7,120 bases of DNA from assembly GCA_937885735.1 (NCBI GenBank), contig CALABN010000022.1, positions 1 through 7,120 of the forward strand, read 5' to 3'. A program made the position numbers and the translations under genes. The DNA comes from an uncultured Bacteroidota bacterium (GTDB lineage Bacteria > Bacteroidota > Bacteroidia > Bacteroidales > SZUA-534). Below are positions 5,892 through 7,120 of this stretch, in pieces. The notes under the pieces are model-generated. The model saw nothing but the letters and a program-made list of their open reading frames with translations, searched no databases and was not told where the DNA came from. Within the stretch, counting starts at the first letter, position 1. Each line of letters starts with the position of its first letter.

Positions 5892-7055
5892 ATGAGCGAA
5901 AAACGCGATTACTACGAAGTGCTTGAGGTTTCGAAAAACGCTTCGCCAGAAGAAATTAAGAAAGCATACCGTAAGCAGGCTATTAAATATCATCCTGATA
6001 AAAATCCCGGCAACAAGGAAGCTGAAGAAAGGTTCAAGGAGGCCGCTGAGGCTTATGAGGTTTTGAGCGACCCGCAAAAACGTCAGCGTTACGACCAGTT
6101 TGGACACGCTGGTGTCAATGGTGGCGGAGGTTTCAGTGGAGGTGGTATGTCTATGGACGACATATTCTCTCATTTCGGCGACATCTTTGGTGGCAGTGGC
6201 TTTGGCGATTTCTTTGGTGGCGGTTTTGGAGGTGGGCGTCGTGGTTCGCAAAGCCGTGTCAATAAAGGTAGCAACTTGCGCGTGAAGGTCAAGTTGACTC
6301 TTTCCGAAGTCGCCAATGGCGTCACAAAGAAAATCAAGGTGAACAAATATGTCGCTTGCGACAAATGTAATGGCACGGGCGCTTATGATTCAAGTTCATA
6401 TAGTTCTTGTACAACTTGTCGTGGCTCGGGCGTTGTTACACGTATTACGAATACCATTTTGGGACAGATGCAACAGTCGTCGGCTTGCCCTACCTGCGGT
6501 GGCGACGGCAAAATCATTACCCGCAAGTGTACTTGTTGCGGTGGCGAAGGCATAGTTCAGAAAGAGGATATAGTCACACTAAACATTCCTGCTGGTGTTG
6601 CCAACGATATGCAGTTGTCTGTAAGTGGCAAGGGCAACGCCGCCCGACACGGAGGAGTCAATGGCGATTTGCTTGTCCTTGTTCAGGAAGAGGAGCACCC
6701 TGACTTGATACGTGACGGCAACGACCTGATATATAGTCTGTTCTTGTCAATTCCAGATGCCATATTGGGCACTACGGCCGAAATCCCAACAGTTGACGGA
6801 AAGGTCAAAATCAAGATTGATGCTGGAACACAATCAGGGAAAATATTGCGTTTGCGTGGCAAGGGCATCCCTGAACTGAATGGCTACGGACGTGGCGATT
6901 TGCTTGTCAACATTCAAGTTTGGACACCTCAAAACGTAACTCGTGACGAGGCGCGCATTATTGAAAAATTGAAGGAGTCGGACAGTTTTACACCGCATCC
7001 CGACAAAAACGACCGTAACTTCTTCGAACGCATGAAGAACTTCTTCAACAGTTAA
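5892..7055 (+). CDS. dnaJ: DnaJ (Hsp40), type I co-chaperone of DnaK
   Basis: A complete 387-residue type I (class A) DnaJ that delivers unfolded clients to DnaK and stimulates its ATPase. The J domain covers about 5-70 with the essential HPD at 34-36. A Gly/Phe-rich linker (about 76-118) holds several DIF-like segments ([13 protein letters not shown]). The zinc-binding region has all four CxxCxGxG repeats: CDKCNGTG (156), CTTCRGSG (173), CPTCGGDG (199) and CTCCGGEG (213); the last has one extra cysteine (C215) beside the ligands. The two C-terminal substrate-binding beta domains follow, with [17 protein letters not shown] (232-248) and [16 protein letters not shown] (312-327). The gene ends with a charged FFERMKNFF tail, so it looks full length. 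The TAA stop (7053-7055) lies in the TTAA at the left end of the second inverted-repeat element. Translation starts at ATG 5892, 16 bases after grpE. Confidence 0.97.
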   Translation: MSEKRDYYEVLEVSKNASPEEIKKAYRKQAIKYHPDKNPGNKEAEERFKEAAEAYEVLSDPQKRQRYDQFGHAGVNGGGGFSGGGMSMDDIFSHFGDIFGGSGFGDFFGGGFGGGRRGSQSRVNKGSNLRVKVKLTLSEVANGVTKKIKVNKYVACDKCNGTGAYDSSSYSSCTTCRGSGVVTRITNTILGQMQQSSACPTCGGDGKIITRKCTCCGGEGIVQKEDIVTLNIPAGVANDMQLSVSGKGNAARHGGVNGDLLVLVQEEEHPDLIRDGNDLIYSLFLSIPDAILGTTAEIPTVDGKVKIKIDAGTQSGKILRLRGKGIPELNGYGRGDLLVNIQVWTPQNVTRDEARIIEKLKESDSFTPHPDKNDRNFFERMKNFFNS

Positions 7056-7120
7056 GGTGGGTTCTATAAATTGATTTTGACAGATTTTTGAATTTTTATC
7101 GAGTAGATTTATGGACGGAA
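7052..7120. mobile_element. Second copy of the inverted-repeat element, left 69 bases, cut by window end
   Basis: The last 69 bases match 1599-1667 without gaps at 64 positions. They begin with the same terminal repeat (TTAAGGTGGGTTCTATAAAT) and include the conserved ATGGACGGAA at the edge. The orientation relative to the upstream gene is the same as in the first copy, and the left TTAA again supplies the TAA stop, here of dnaJ. The right end and any target duplication lie outside the window. No separate terminator for dnaJ is visible before the element, so it may form the 3' end of the grpE-dnaJ message. Confidence 0.8.

Overview
The window looks like a chromosomal piece of a Bacteroidota genome, most likely order Bacteroidales (a Prevotella- or Muribaculum-like gut or oral lineage). 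The evidence is an AT-rich set of intergenic regions, no Shine-Dalgarno sequences ahead of the genes, a clear Bacteroidota -7 box (TAACTTTG) ahead of the antiporter, a grpE-dnaJ pair without dnaK, and a GH115-like C-terminus at the left edge. The genus cannot be fixed from this sequence alone. All recognisable genes are on the + strand.

Left part (1-1602): the last 39 codons of a probable glycoside hydrolase end at 121 and are followed by a textbook intrinsic terminator (140-171). A promoter-proximal array of three TTTCCGCGGAAA palindromes at an exact 33-bp period (191-268) comes next. It leads into a 432-residue AAA_14/DUF4143 ATPase (304-1602), a scattered accessory family of unknown role whose AT-rich composition differs from the genes to its right.

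Middle (1599-1935): the 333-base gap after the ATPase is largely filled by a ~205-bp element with near-perfect 21-bp terminal inverted repeats, starting exactly in the ATPase stop codon. Behind it lies the promoter of the next unit.

Right part (1936-7055): four housekeeping-type genes. A CPA1-type cation/proton antiporter with a C-terminal RCK_C (TrkA_C) domain (1936-3429) is followed 42 bases later by an M3-family oligoendopeptidase (3472-5175), probably in one transcript. After a hairpin and a tentative promoter come grpE (5285-5875) and dnaJ (5892-7055), the two co-chaperones of DnaK, 16 bases apart. A second copy of the inverted-repeat element begins exactly in the dnaJ stop codon (7052) and runs off the window.

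No complete new multi-gene system is visible. The two signals that known features do not explain are (a) the inverted-repeat element, found twice in the same orientation at TAA stop codons, and (b) the 33-bp-periodic palindrome array ahead of the ATPase gene.
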